Assembly: GCA_963786675.1 (NCBI GenBank)
Contig: CAWAZY010000005.1
Coordinates: 62,001 to 126,000 of the forward strand
Length of the DNA stretch: 64,000 nt
Source: JAGVSR01 sp963786675
Lineage (GTDB): Bacteria > Pseudomonadota > Alphaproteobacteria > Rhizobiales > Hyphomicrobiaceae
Reading direction: 5' to 3'
Shown here: piece by piece, positions 27,901 to 37,314 of the stretch
Position numbering within the stretch: position 1 is the stretch's first letter
How the letters are laid out: each line of letters starts with the position of its first letter
Notes under the pieces: generated by a model
Told to the model about the DNA's origin: nothing
What the model saw: the letters and a program-made list of their open reading frames with translations, nothing else
Databases searched by the model: none
Position numbers and translations under genes: made by a program

Positions 27901-28398
27901 TCAGCTGGCGGTGTAGGCCATCATGCGGCCCGCGGTGATAATGGCGAGCCAGAGCGCGATCGACAGCGCTGCAGAGGCGCGCGCACCAGGGCCCAATTCG
28001 ACCTCCGGCGCGAAACCGGCCGTTCGCGGGGCCAACCGGGCATTGAAGGCCAAGGCATTCAGTCCGGCGGCCATCAGCAGTAGGAGCTTGACGCGGAACG
28101 CGGGATTGACCGCGAACTCGGCGGCGTCGGAAATGAACAGAAGCGCGCCGGTGGTGATGTTGAGGAGAAATCCTGTCCAGACCCACGGCAGCAGGTGAGT
28201 GCCCAGTGCGCGCAATGGCAGGGCGCGTGTCACGCCAAGCACGCGCAGGTCGTAGGCGAGGATGCTGCCGAAAATCAACGCGATGCCGATGACGTGGATG
28301 GTTTCAAGAGCCGGATAAATCCAAGGCGATTTACGGATAGCCACGCCAAGCGCCGTATCCGCCACCGTCTGCCAGATTGATCCGTCCATCTCCGGCAT
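27901..28398 (-). CDS. DUF6644-type membrane protein
   Basis: A 165-aa integral membrane protein with about four hydrophobic segments (near residues 30-50, 68-90, 101-118 and 142-160). It has the family-like phrases IYPALETIHVIGIALIFGSI and PWVWTGFLLNITTGALLF. I assign it to DUF6644, a family of unknown function, with moderate certainty. The gene lies 20 bases downstream of a DUF6152 periplasmic protein gene on the same strand, and I recall the two families often lying together, so they probably act together in the envelope. A strong terminator follows. Confidence 0.7.
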   Translation of the reverse strand: MPEMDGSIWQTVADTALGVAIRKSPWIYPALETIHVIGIALIFGSILAYDLRVLGVTRALPLRALGTHLLPWVWTGFLLNITTGALLFISDAAEFAVNPAFRVKLLLLMAAGLNALAFNARLAPRTAGFAPEVELGPGARASAALSIALWLAIITAGRMMAYTAS

Positions 28399-28418
28399 GG
28401 TGATTACACAAGGCGCGA

Positions 28419-28802
28419 TCAGCGCGCCGTGCCCCGTATGGTGATGGTCGGGCCGCCGGCAAAGGTGATGGCGTTTAATCCCAGTTCCGCCGCGCCGCTG
28501 CGGGCCGGCCAGCCGGTCACTGTTACTTTGGCGCCTGCTTTCAGCAGATTGCCGGTGAGGCCCTTCGCCTTGACCACGGGGATGCTTTCGGTTTCAACCG
28601 ACCAGGTGCCGTTGGCGGTTTCCAGCGAGAAATGGATGTGCGGGTTGCCAAAGCTGACCGACGTTACGATGCCCGAGAGGCGGCGCTTTTCGGCACTATT
28701 GTATTTTGTGACGTAGGTGTGGTGGGCGGCAAGCACGGTAGGCAAGACCATCACGAGCGCGATGGCGAGAGACACAACTGGCCGGAAATGTAAACGCTGC
28801 AT
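28419..28802 (-). CDS. DUF6152-type periplasmic protein
   Basis: A 127-aa protein with a signal peptide (residues 1-25, ending VLAAHH) and a small beta domain. The pattern LSGIVTSVSFGNPHIHFSLE, a W-containing strand (GTWSVETES) and LLKAGAKVTVTGWPAR match DUF6152, whose members probably have an OB-like fold and unknown ligand. The two histidines right after the signal peptide and the PHIH motif could bind metal, which is a guess. ATG 28802 was chosen as the start of the signal peptide. It is transcribed ahead of the DUF6644 membrane protein. Confidence 0.7.
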   Translation of the reverse strand: MQRLHFRPVVSLAIALVMVLPTVLAAHHTYVTKYNSAEKRRLSGIVTSVSFGNPHIHFSLETANGTWSVETESIPVVKAKGLTGNLLKAGAKVTVTGWPARSGAAELGLNAITFAGGPTITIRGTAR

Positions 28803-29009
28803 GAAACGGACCCGAGATACGCAAGAACGCTGGTAAAAGCGTACCAGTCCGCTGCCTCGCCGCCTGTATCGGCGTCGCCACAGGTCCGTGGCTTTCCGTG
28901 GTCGTAGAAAGCCGCGACCTCCCCTGGCAAGGAACCAGGGGAGGGACGGCCGGATGGCGGGGGTCGGAGGGACGATCATCCGGCCGCGCGGTCGGGATGT
29001 GCGGGGCCG

Positions 29010-29273
29010 TTACCAGCCGTACTTGCACTTCTCCCAACGGTGGAACCACCTGTAATTGCCGGTGCGCTGCCACTTGCGATAGAGCCAGCCGCAGCCCGAC
29101 CCGTAATAGGGGCGATAACCGTAGCCATAGCCATCACCAAGATGGATCGTGATGCCGTGACTGTGCCGATGTTTCTTGCCGGCCTCCGCGGTGTCGACCG
29201 CGGCCGTGAGGCCGGTAAAGCCGACCATGGTGGCGAGGCCAAGTGCAGCGAGGGCAGGGAACTGAAGGCGCAT
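29010..29273 (-). CDS. Small exported Gly/Tyr/His-rich protein, 87 aa
   Basis: The protein has a signal peptide (about residues 1-30, LAALGLATMVGFTGL, cleavage near AEAG) followed by a basic HRHSHG cluster, a GDGYGYGYRPYYGSG repeat and a C-terminal aromatic/Cys part with C-x-W-L-Y-R-K and WEKCKYGW. Two cysteines may pair. Proteins of this kind are common in Hyphomicrobiales-like genomes as small envelope proteins without known function. An open frame continues upstream on this strand but has no similarity, so ATG 29273 is the start. Confidence 0.65.
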   Translation of the reverse strand: MRLQFPALAALGLATMVGFTGLTAAVDTAEAGKKHRHSHGITIHLGDGYGYGYRPYYGSGCGWLYRKWQRTGNYRWFHRWEKCKYGW

Positions 29274-29476
29274 GCGTCTACTCCGTTGGTTATGGGCCTG
29301 ACAGCGGAGCCGGCACCGCCGATCCGCAAACGGAGCGCCGCACATCAGGTGGTGCGCCCCATGACAATCACGATGCCAGGATCGGAAGGCCGACGCTGTC
29401 CCGTGGGGAACACGAGCGGTCATGCGCTGCCACGTGAAAGCGCAGGGCCCCGGCTCCGATCTGTGGGGTTTTCGAA

Positions 29477-30154
29477 TTACGCGTGTGCGGCGGCGATGAT
29501 GCTCAGGATCTCGTCGGGCGTGGCGTCGACGGATAGCCGGTTGAATTCGGCCGGGTGGCCGAGCGCGTGTTCGAGGTGGCGATGGAATTGGTCCCGCTCG
29601 ATTTCGATGGTGCCGAACTGGCGCAAGTGTTCCGTCACAAATTGTGTGTCGAGCAGACGAAAGCCGCCGTGGATGAGCCGGGCGGCGAGATAGAGCAGCG
29701 CGATCTTGGAGGCGTCGCGCGCGTAGGAGAACATGCTCTCGCCGAAGAACGCTCCGTCCAGTGCCACGCCGTAAAGGCCACCGACAAGTGTCTCTCCCTC
29801 CCAGACTTCGACGGTATGGCAATGGCCTTGTCTGAACAGCTCCCGGTACAGCGTGCGAATGCGGCTGTTGATCCAAGTCGAATTGCGGCCAGGACGCGAT
29901 CCGGCGCAGCCTTCGATGACCCCTTCAAAATCGGAATCGATCCGAACCCGCATGGACGTGGTGCGCAGGGTCCGGGCTAGGCGCTTGGGGACGTGGATGG
30001 AATTAAACGGAAGAACGCCGCGATGCTGCGGCTCAATCCAGTAGAGCGCCGGATCTTCGGCGCTTTCCGCCATTGGGAAGATACCGCAGGTGTAGGCTTT
30101 CAGCAGCACCTGCGGCGTAATTTCAATCAAGATGTCGTCTCGCGACATCGGCAC
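29477..30154 (-). CDS. aat: Leucyl/phenylalanyl-tRNA-protein transferase
   Basis: Adds Leu or Phe from aminoacyl-tRNA to N-terminal Arg/Lys of proteins, marking them for ClpAP in the N-end rule pathway. The 225-aa length and motifs fit: YTCGIFPMAES near the start, YWIEPQHRGVLPF, STWINSRIRTLYREL, GHCHTVEVWEG, LVGGLYGVALDGAFFGESMFS and LLDTQFVTEHLRQFG. In Alphaproteobacteria aat commonly follows accC; here an FkbM methyltransferase gene lies between them. Confidence 0.95.
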   Translation of the reverse strand: MPMSRDDILIEITPQVLLKAYTCGIFPMAESAEDPALYWIEPQHRGVLPFNSIHVPKRLARTLRTTSMRVRIDSDFEGVIEGCAGSRPGRNSTWINSRIRTLYRELFRQGHCHTVEVWEGETLVGGLYGVALDGAFFGESMFSYARDASKIALLYLAARLIHGGFRLLDTQFVTEHLRQFGTIEIERDQFHRHLEHALGHPAEFNRLSVDATPDEILSIIAAAHA

Positions 30155-30247
30155 GGTTGCCCTTGTTGATGACTACGACAGGGCAAGTCTAGTGGCCTTT
30201 TTTCCGATTGGCGAGCCATGTCGGGTTATTGGCCTCCTGGCCCAGCC

Positions 30248-31075
30248 CTAATGCACGAAAATCCCATTGTGCGCCAATTCCCCGGACGTCCGGTAGCCGG
30301 CGCGCGCGAGTTCGCCCATGAGGTCGCCGTGCCAGCTGTCGACGTTGGCTTCCAAAATGACCGCCTTCGGATAGAGGTGCGGCGGTGCCGCGCGGAAGAA
30401 GGGAATGAGCACTTTGTCCTCGAAGCCCTCGACATCGATCTTGATGGCGTCGACGTGTTCAAAACCGGCGTCGGCGACAAGCCCCTGCAGCGTCCGCACC
30501 GGCACCTTGAAAATCGTTTTTCCGCCCCGTGCCGCCCGGTTCAGCTGGAGCGACGACCCGCCCATGTTGCTTTCTTCCAGCGCGAAATCCATCTCCCCTT
30601 CCGCGTCCGCCACCGCGGCCTGGACGGCCTCGATATTGGAAAGCCCATTGGCCGCCGCATTGAATGCGAGCCGGCGCAGCACAATCGCGTTGGGATCGAC
30701 AGCCACGACCCGGGCGCCCGGCCCGGCGTTCTTTGCCACGAATACGCTGTAGGCTCCGACGTTGCTGCCGATGTCGAGGAACGTGAAGCCGGGGTGGATC
30801 CGCGATTTCAGAAAAGCAAGTTCGGCCGGATCGAAGAACTGCGGTGTTACGATCAGGCGCTTCTCGCATGCGTTGTTGCCCGCATGGAGCCGCATCTTCT
30901 GGCCGAGCACGTCGAGGTCGAGCGGCTCGGTGCGCAGCCGCCGCATTGCTGAGCGGATGAACGAGGCTGTGCGCTTGCCCAGTCGCGTCGGCGGCAATCG
31001 ATGCCCCAGTGCAATGAGCCCGGCCTGAAACGACGTCGGCTGGTACGTCCCGAAGGGGGGCTCGCTTTCGGCCAC
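30248..31075 (-). CDS. FkbM-family methyltransferase
   Basis: A 275-aa SAM-dependent methyltransferase of the FkbM group. Motif I is FTFLDIGSNVGAYSVFVAKNAG, then VVAVDPNAIVLRRL and NAAANGLSNIEAVQAAV. The FkbM-specific C-terminal part has VDAIKIDVEGFEDKVL and AVILEANV. These enzymes O-methylate sugars or secondary metabolites. No glycan cluster is adjacent; the gene sits between accC and aat, 25 bases behind accC, so it may share that transcript. The substrate is unknown. Confidence 0.85.
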   Translation of the reverse strand: MAESEPPFGTYQPTSFQAGLIALGHRLPPTRLGKRTASFIRSAMRRLRTEPLDLDVLGQKMRLHAGNNACEKRLIVTPQFFDPAELAFLKSRIHPGFTFLDIGSNVGAYSVFVAKNAGPGARVVAVDPNAIVLRRLAFNAAANGLSNIEAVQAAVADAEGEMDFALEESNMGGSSLQLNRAARGGKTIFKVPVRTLQGLVADAGFEHVDAIKIDVEGFEDKVLIPFFRAAPPHLYPKAVILEANVDSWHGDLMGELARAGYRTSGELAHNGIFVH

Positions 31076-31100
31076 GTGGTGTCCTCGCGTCCGCGCCCGG

Positions 31101-32441
<1,341 letters not shown>

Positions 32442-32536
32442 GTCTCGATACGGCTCCGGCGTAGTCCTCGGCGGCGGTGGGAACGCTCCATCAGCGTCCA
32501 TCGCCCTTGGGCCCGTGCCAGCTCCCCTTTCCTAAA

Positions 32537-33016
32537 TTATTCGATGACGGCCAGAGTCTCGCCGAATTCCACCGGCTGTCCATTTTCGAAGAAGATCGCC
32601 GTCACCGTACCCGAGCGGGTCGCGGGGATCTGGTTCATGGTTTTCATGGCCTCGATGATCAGGATCGTGTCGCCCTGATTGACGCGGCTGCCGACTTCGA
32701 TGAAGGGCGGCGAGCTGGGCTCGGGCGAACGATAAGCCGTGCCGACCATCGGCGATTTGACCGCGCCGGGATGCTGAGAGGGATCGCCGAGGGCAGCGGC
32801 AGGCGCCGCGCCAGCTGCTGCAGCCGCGACCGGCGCGGCAACAGGGGCGGGGGCGACCTGAGCGGCATGGATCGATACCTTACGGGCGACGCGAATTTTC
32901 AGCCCGTCCTTCTCTATCTCGATCTCGGTCAATCCGGTCTCGTTCAGAAGCTCCGCCATATCGCGGATAATTTTCTGCTCGGGGCTGGTCGCCTCGGACT
33001 TGTCCTTCCCGGTCAT
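32537..33016 (-). CDS. accB: Acetyl-CoA carboxylase, biotin carboxyl carrier protein
   Basis: Carries the biotin for acetyl-CoA carboxylase. The protein is 159 aa, with an N-terminal helical part (LLNETGLTEIEIEKDGLKI), an Ala/Pro hinge and the biotinyl domain with Lys125 in EAMKTMN. ATG 33016 was chosen because it has GGGAAG upstream and gives the usual length. The frame continues to a GTG at 33097 that overlaps the aroQ stop (GTGA); this would add 27 mostly Lys/Ser/Arg residues. Both starts are possible. Confidence 0.94.
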   Translation of the reverse strand: MTGKDKSEATSPEQKIIRDMAELLNETGLTEIEIEKDGLKIRVARKVSIHAAQVAPAPVAAPVAAAAAGAAPAAALGDPSQHPGAVKSPMVGTAYRSPEPSSPPFIEVGSRVNQGDTILIIEAMKTMNQIPATRSGTVTAIFFENGQPVEFGETLAVIE

Positions 33017-33093
33017 ATGTCTTCCCACTTTCTTCGACCGCGGCTTTGAGGCCTTCGGTTTTTTTCTGCTACTCTTGGATTTGCTTTTTGCGT

Positions 33094-33546
33094 TCACGGC
33101 GACCTGTCGAGGATGCCACGCACAGCCTCAAGCGCCAGTTCATATCCTGCCGCACCCAAACCGCAAATGACCCCGGTTGCGGCGAGCGAGACATAGGAAT
33201 GCTGGCGGAAGCTGTCGCGCCGGAAGATGTTGGATAGATGCACTTCGACAATTGGCAATTCTGACGCCTGCAAGGCATCAAGCAAGGCGACGGATGTGTG
33301 CGTCAGTCCGGCGGCGTTGATGATGATCGCGGACGCGGAGGTGCGGGCCTCCTGCACCCAGCCGATCAATTCGGCCTCGCTGTTGGACTGCCGGAAGGAG
33401 ATGGCGAGTTTCAGGCTACCAGCCCGGGACGTAGCCCGCGCCTCAACGTCGGCCAGTGTGTCGCGGCCATAGATCGCCGGCTCGCGCGCGCCGAGGAGGT
33501 TGAGGTTGGGTCCGTTGAGTATGAAGACCGGCTTGGCCATGTGCAC
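33094..33546 (-). CDS. aroQ: Type II 3-dehydroquinate dehydratase
   Basis: Third step of the shikimate pathway, 3-dehydroquinate to 3-dehydroshikimate. The protein is 150 aa, the usual size for the dodecameric class. Signatures are FILNGPNLNLLGAREPAIYG, FRQSNSEAELIGWVQEA, IIINAAGLTHTSVALLDAL, IVEVHLSNIFRRDSFR and HSYVSLAATGVICGLG. The catalytic Tyr is in AIYG, and the His in VHLSN is also present. It precedes accB and accC in an arrangement I recall from other Alphaproteobacteria. Confidence 0.96.
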   Translation of the reverse strand: MHMAKPVFILNGPNLNLLGAREPAIYGRDTLADVEARATSRAGSLKLAISFRQSNSEAELIGWVQEARTSASAIIINAAGLTHTSVALLDALQASELPIVEVHLSNIFRRDSFRQHSYVSLAATGVICGLGAAGYELALEAVRGILDRSP

Positions 33547-33729
33547 GCTATCTGGAAAGTGTCTCCTGCGCAGCCGTGCCCGTGCCGCCCCAGCTACGGG
33601 GCGCGGGACGCAACTCGACTGTGCGTTACAACCCGGGGTCTAGCAGTTTTCGCAACGCAACGAAAGTCTGCCGGGGGGCCTGGAGCCCCGGCGCGGTGGG
33701 TAAATTAGCCCAAATGCGGGGCGTGCGGG

Positions 33730-34578
33730 TCAGCAGTAGCCGCAGCCCTTGGTGCGTAGCTCCGCAACCTTGGTCTTAAGCATTTCCAGGAGTTCTTCCG
33801 GCGCTCCGCCGATACCCTCATCGCCGATGAGGAAATGCGGGGTGCCGTTGATGTTCATCTTACGCGCCAGTGCCTCGACGCGGGCGAGTTCTCCCTTTAC
33901 CTGCGGCCCGGCCATATCCGCCTTGAGCTTGTCCATGTCGAGCCCGAGCTTGGACGCGGCCTCAAGTGCCGTCGCCTCGCTCGCCCGTCCCTTGCCTTCG
34001 ATCAGGGCGCGATGGACCTCCCAGTACTTGCCTTGCTGCTTGGCGGCGAGCGCCACCTTGGCCGCATCCTCTGAATCCTTGCTCAGGATCGGCAGCTCCT
34101 TGAAGACAACCCGGACTTTGGGGTCGCTCTCGATGAGCTTGAGCAGGTTGGAAAAGCCGCGCTTGCAGTAGCCGCAGTTGTAATCGAAGAACTCCACGAC
34201 CGTGATGTCGCCATCGGGGTTTCCGGCGACGGGCGCATCGGGGTGACGGTATATCTCTTTGGCGTTGTCAGCGACGAGTTTGCGCGTGCGCTCGGCTTCA
34301 GCCGCGGCCATCTTGCTTTCGAGGGCGGCCTGAACTTCGACGATGACCTCGGGGTTGGAAAGGAGATAGTCCTTCACCACCTGCTCGATGCCGCGCTTTT
34401 GTTGATCGCTGAACATCGACGTGTCGGCCGATTGCGACTGACCGTTGACCTGCCCCGGCGCGAACATGAAAAATCCAAGAACCGCCGCAGCCAAGGCCGG
34501 CAGCGCGAACGTCAGCGCCAATTTTGAATTGGAGACAGGCTTGCCGTCGTTGGCTTCAGGGCGATCGGGGGAGACCAT
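33730..34578 (-). CDS. DsbA-family thiol-disulphide protein with second CGYC at the C-terminus
   Basis: A periplasmic thioredoxin-fold oxidoreductase of 282 aa. It has an N-terminal membrane anchor or uncleaved signal (about residues 19-41, LALTFALPALAAAVLGFFMF), a helical region including VVKDYLLSNPEVIVE, typical of the Com1/ScsC-like group, and then the DsbA domain with EFFDYNCGYCKRG (Cys135, Cys138). The cis-Pro loop is INGTPHFLIG. The protein ends in KGCGYC, so a second CxxC identical to the active site forms the last four residues (Cys279, Cys282). The role of that tail is not known to me. ATG 34578 is chosen; the frame continues 11 codons further. Confidence 0.88.
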   Translation of the reverse strand: MVSPDRPEANDGKPVSNSKLALTFALPALAAAVLGFFMFAPGQVNGQSQSADTSMFSDQQKRGIEQVVKDYLLSNPEVIVEVQAALESKMAAAEAERTRKLVADNAKEIYRHPDAPVAGNPDGDITVVEFFDYNCGYCKRGFSNLLKLIESDPKVRVVFKELPILSKDSEDAAKVALAAKQQGKYWEVHRALIEGKGRASEATALEAASKLGLDMDKLKADMAGPQVKGELARVEALARKMNINGTPHFLIGDEGIGGAPEELLEMLKTKVAELRTKGCGYC

Positions 34579-34651
34579 GGGGCAATGCCTTTCGGGTTGG
34601 AACCGGCGCATGCGTGGATGCGGCGCGGGATGAGAGAGTGTAGCCGCTCAC

Positions 34652-36064
34652 TTACGTCTGCGGCTTGTAGTTCAGAATGTCGTCGGCCTTGATCCAATCC
34701 GGACTGCCCGGTTTCAGCGCGGCCTGGGCCCGCCGGGCGAATTCCTGTGCCTGCTTCACGGCACCGAAATAGAACAATCCTTGCGCGCGTGCGAGTTCAG
34801 ATTGCGGGATCAGCCCCTTGTCGTAATAGGCCTGTCCTAGCATGTTGTAGGCCATGGGATTTTCGCCTTCCCGGGTGATGGCCTTGCGCAGGATTGAGAT
34901 GGCTTCGTCAAGGAACGCCGGATTCTTGGACTGTAGCATCGCCTGGGCGAGCTGAACCGAAATCAGAGGGGCCTCACCGGCAAGCTGCAGCGACTTGCGC
35001 AGTACAGGTACCGCCTCGGCCGAGCGCCCGGACTTCTGAAGGAAGTCGCCTTTCAGTTCCCAGAAGTAGGCGTTGGACGGGCTCGATTTGATGAGCTGGT
35101 CAGCCTCGGCAAGCGCTGACTCCAGGCTTCCCGATCCGCCCATGCGGAACCTCGCCACCGCGCGCGCATAGCGCGCCGGCACGGTCTGGTCGCTGGTGGG
35201 GTAACGATTGAATACGGTCTGCGGGCCTTCGATGTATCCGGAGAGCTTGGCACGCATCATATCGTGGCGGAGTTGCAGGTCGGGGGCATCGAAATTGGCA
35301 TAGTAGGGGCTACCCTCGACGAGTTCGCGCAGCCGGGCCAGACGATCGGTGGCCACGGGATGGGTGCGGACGAAGGGGTCCTTGTGCTGGTCGGAGAAAA
35401 GTTCCTGGCCGGCGAAGCGCTCGAAGGTCGCCAGCATGCCGCGGCCCGACTGCTTGGTGGCGTTGAGGTAGCTGAGACCAGCCTGGTCGGCTGCCGATTC
35501 CTGCGATCTGCGCTCCGCCGTCAGCCCGCGCATAATGAGTTCGTTACCGCCGTAGAGCACACCCTGGCCAGCACCGCCCAGTTCGCGCGCGGTATCACCG
35601 CCCGCGACGCCGCCAGCGACCATGAGGCCGATACCAAGAATTTGCGCGAGGAGCGCGCGGGTCTGATCCTTCGCGATGCGGGCTCGCAGAGCAGCCATAT
35701 GCCCACCCGCGATATGACCGGCTTCATGGGCCAGCACGCCGATGACTTCGTTGGGCGTCTGGGCTTGGAGCAGCGCACCGGTGTGGATAAAGACGCTGCG
35801 GCCATCGACGACGAAGGCGTTGAAGGCCTCGTTGTTGACAATGCGCACGCCGACCCGGCCGGACCCAAGGCCTGCGGCTTTGAAGATCGGCCGCGCGTAA
35901 TCGCTGAGCAGATTCTCGATTTCCGTATCGCGAATGAGTGGGATGCCCTGGGCCTGAGCGGCCTGAGTGCCCGCGATCGAAATGACGGCGGTGAGGGCGG
36001 AAAGCAGTCCGAGGGACGCCAAGGCCGCGTTGTGCAGGGAATGCTTCAAGAACGATCTCGTCAT
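34652..36064 (-). CDS. M48-family metalloprotease with TPR tail (BepA-like)
   Basis: Exported zinc protease, probably in outer-membrane protein quality control like BepA/YfgC. The 470-aa protein has a signal peptide (residues 1-39, ending AAQAQG). The M48 core carries HEAGH at 113-117 and downstream Glu in SQESAADQAGL. The C-terminal third is made of TPR-like helices (ALAEADQLIKSSPSNAYFWE, NPMAYNMLGQAYYDKGL). ATG 36064 fits the signal peptide; a further 16 codons are open upstream. It precedes the DsbA-like gene, and both act in the periplasm. Confidence 0.92.
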   Translation of the reverse strand: MTRSFLKHSLHNAALASLGLLSALTAVISIAGTQAAQAQGIPLIRDTEIENLLSDYARPIFKAAGLGSGRVGVRIVNNEAFNAFVVDGRSVFIHTGALLQAQTPNEVIGVLAHEAGHIAGGHMAALRARIAKDQTRALLAQILGIGLMVAGGVAGGDTARELGGAGQGVLYGGNELIMRGLTAERRSQESAADQAGLSYLNATKQSGRGMLATFERFAGQELFSDQHKDPFVRTHPVATDRLARLRELVEGSPYYANFDAPDLQLRHDMMRAKLSGYIEGPQTVFNRYPTSDQTVPARYARAVARFRMGGSGSLESALAEADQLIKSSPSNAYFWELKGDFLQKSGRSAEAVPVLRKSLQLAGEAPLISVQLAQAMLQSKNPAFLDEAISILRKAITREGENPMAYNMLGQAYYDKGLIPQSELARAQGLFYFGAVKQAQEFARRAQAALKPGSPDWIKADDILNYKPQT

Positions 36065-36242
36065 GCCAAAACGTTCGCCCAGAAATGAGCCGAAAGAGCG
36101 GCTTACGCCCAAGCCCTACATAGTAAAAAAGCCGACCGAATGCGAGGCCCCCCAAAGGCCCCCAGAGATCGGCAAGTAGGGTGCATGGCGGACCACGGCC
36201 CTTGGCCCGGGGCCAGATGGACCCAGTCGCTGGTCCAATAGA

Positions 36243-36273
36243 GGAGGGGCGGCGCACGCGGCGCCGCCCCTCC
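36243..36273 (-). terminator. Strong GC hairpin, probable terminator
   Basis: A perfect 13-pair stem, GGAGGGGCGGCGC with GCGCCGCCCCTCC, around a five-base loop, just past the end of the leftward M15-like gene. The U-tract on the minus side is poor (CTCTATTGG), so termination is likely but not certain. Confidence 0.5.
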
Positions 36274-36299
36274 AAAGATACCAGACGTTGAAGCTGGGC

Positions 36300-36914
36300 T
36301 TAGCCGCGGCGGCGGCCGCTGTTGGCGGCAAGCGAAACGAAGCGATGCCCGATATCAACGTGGATATGGTTCATGCCCCGGTAGGTCATGGTGCCGCCGG
36401 AGTGATGGTTCTTGATCAGCCAGTTGACGATCGCGCCCTTGCGGCTGCCCGCGTCGAAATCGATGGCGAGGCCATAGCGGTGCTTAGAGGGCTTGCCGCT
36501 CGTTGCGATGACCGCGCCGGGACGGCAGGTGGACACGATGCTGACCGAGCCAAATTGGCTTTCAATGCGGTTGAGCAATGCGCGCGCCTGGGGCTGGAGG
36601 CATGTCCGCGACGAGCCGCCCGAAGCGTACTTCGTAAACGAACGCGACTTCACGCCCTTCTTGGACGCGTACGAGCGCTTCTTGGCGCCGGTCTTGGCGT
36701 ACTTGCGGCTCTTCTTCGTCTTGGACGCGTACGTCTTCTTGGATTTGACCGCATAGGTCTTCTTGGACTTGCCCTGATAGTTCTTGGCAACGCTGGCGCG
36801 GTCCTTGAAGGACACAACGTCCTGCAGCGAGTGCGTGCGGGCCTGGGCTGCGGTGGACATCACGCCGAACGTGGCGAGGATGGCGGCAATGGCCGAAATC
36901 AAACGAGTGCTCAT
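36300..36914 (-). CDS. M15-like (D-Ala-D-Ala carboxypeptidase-fold) exported protein
   Basis: A 204-aa exported protein. The signal peptide is residues 1-25 (LISAIAAILATFGVMS, cleavage near AQA). Residues about 45-100 are a low-complexity Lys/Ser/Tyr-rich segment with repeats of KSKKTYA type. The C-terminal domain has STCRPGA, GKPSKHRYGLAIDFD and MNHIHVDIGHRFVS, which match the zinc-binding pattern (His-x6-Asp ... His-x-His) of M15 peptidases and YcbK-like proteins that trim peptidoglycan peptides. ATG 36914 has GGGAG upstream. The basic segment may hold the protein on the cell wall, which is inference. Confidence 0.8.
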   Translation of the reverse strand: MSTRLISAIAAILATFGVMSTAAQARTHSLQDVVSFKDRASVAKNYQGKSKKTYAVKSKKTYASKTKKSRKYAKTGAKKRSYASKKGVKSRSFTKYASGGSSRTCLQPQARALLNRIESQFGSVSIVSTCRPGAVIATSGKPSKHRYGLAIDFDAGSRKGAIVNWLIKNHHSGGTMTYRGMNHIHVDIGHRFVSLAANSGRRRG

Positions 36915-37262
36915 GAGTACTCCCTTTCCATACGGAGGCTGTCCGGACCGGTGGACCCGGTAATGAGAGAGGCGCAACGCTGCTTGCGTGTTGTTCCAAG
37001 TCTTGCGCTCGATCGTGCCGCTCCAGGCACTAGGGGTTTGTCTCGGTAATTCTGAAACCCCGTTGCGATCGACTGCGACTCCCCTCCCGAACATTGGCTA
37101 CCGTCGCAGGTGACTTGCGGTCACCTGGGCGCCGGCACCGCCAACAGCCGGGACCTTATGGTAAAATTGCGGCGCTCAGAACCCGTCCGAGGCGGGGTGC
37201 GACGACGTGTACCGCAGTGCAACATAACCATGTTGCATAGCATTAAGATGATGAATTAAAAC

Positions 37263-37291
37263 AAAAAAGCCGGACACGAGGTCCGGCTTTT
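37263..37291 (-). terminator. Intrinsic terminator of rne
   Basis: A seven-pair stem GCCGGAC/GTCCGGC with loop ACGAG, flanked by A6 on the left and T4 on the right. On the minus strand it reads as a hairpin followed by TTTTTTGT, 24 bases beyond the rne stop codon. It could also work on the plus strand. Confidence 0.85.
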
Positions 37292-37314
37292 CAGTCTCAC
37301 AAATTGGCTGCGGT

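Noticed and set aside
28803..29009. Longer minus-strand frame joined to the DUF6152 gene
   Set aside because: The upstream part is Arg/Pro-rich without similarity, and the signal peptide begins at 28802.
29274..29876. Long minus-strand frame extending the Gly/Tyr/His-rich protein
   Set aside because: It runs antisense-like through the aat region with shadow-type composition; the signal peptide starts at 29273.
36115..36240. Repeats and inverted repeats around the M48/M15 gap as a mobile element end
   Set aside because: Only the GC hairpin at 36243-36273 is solid; no transposase or target duplication is seen.
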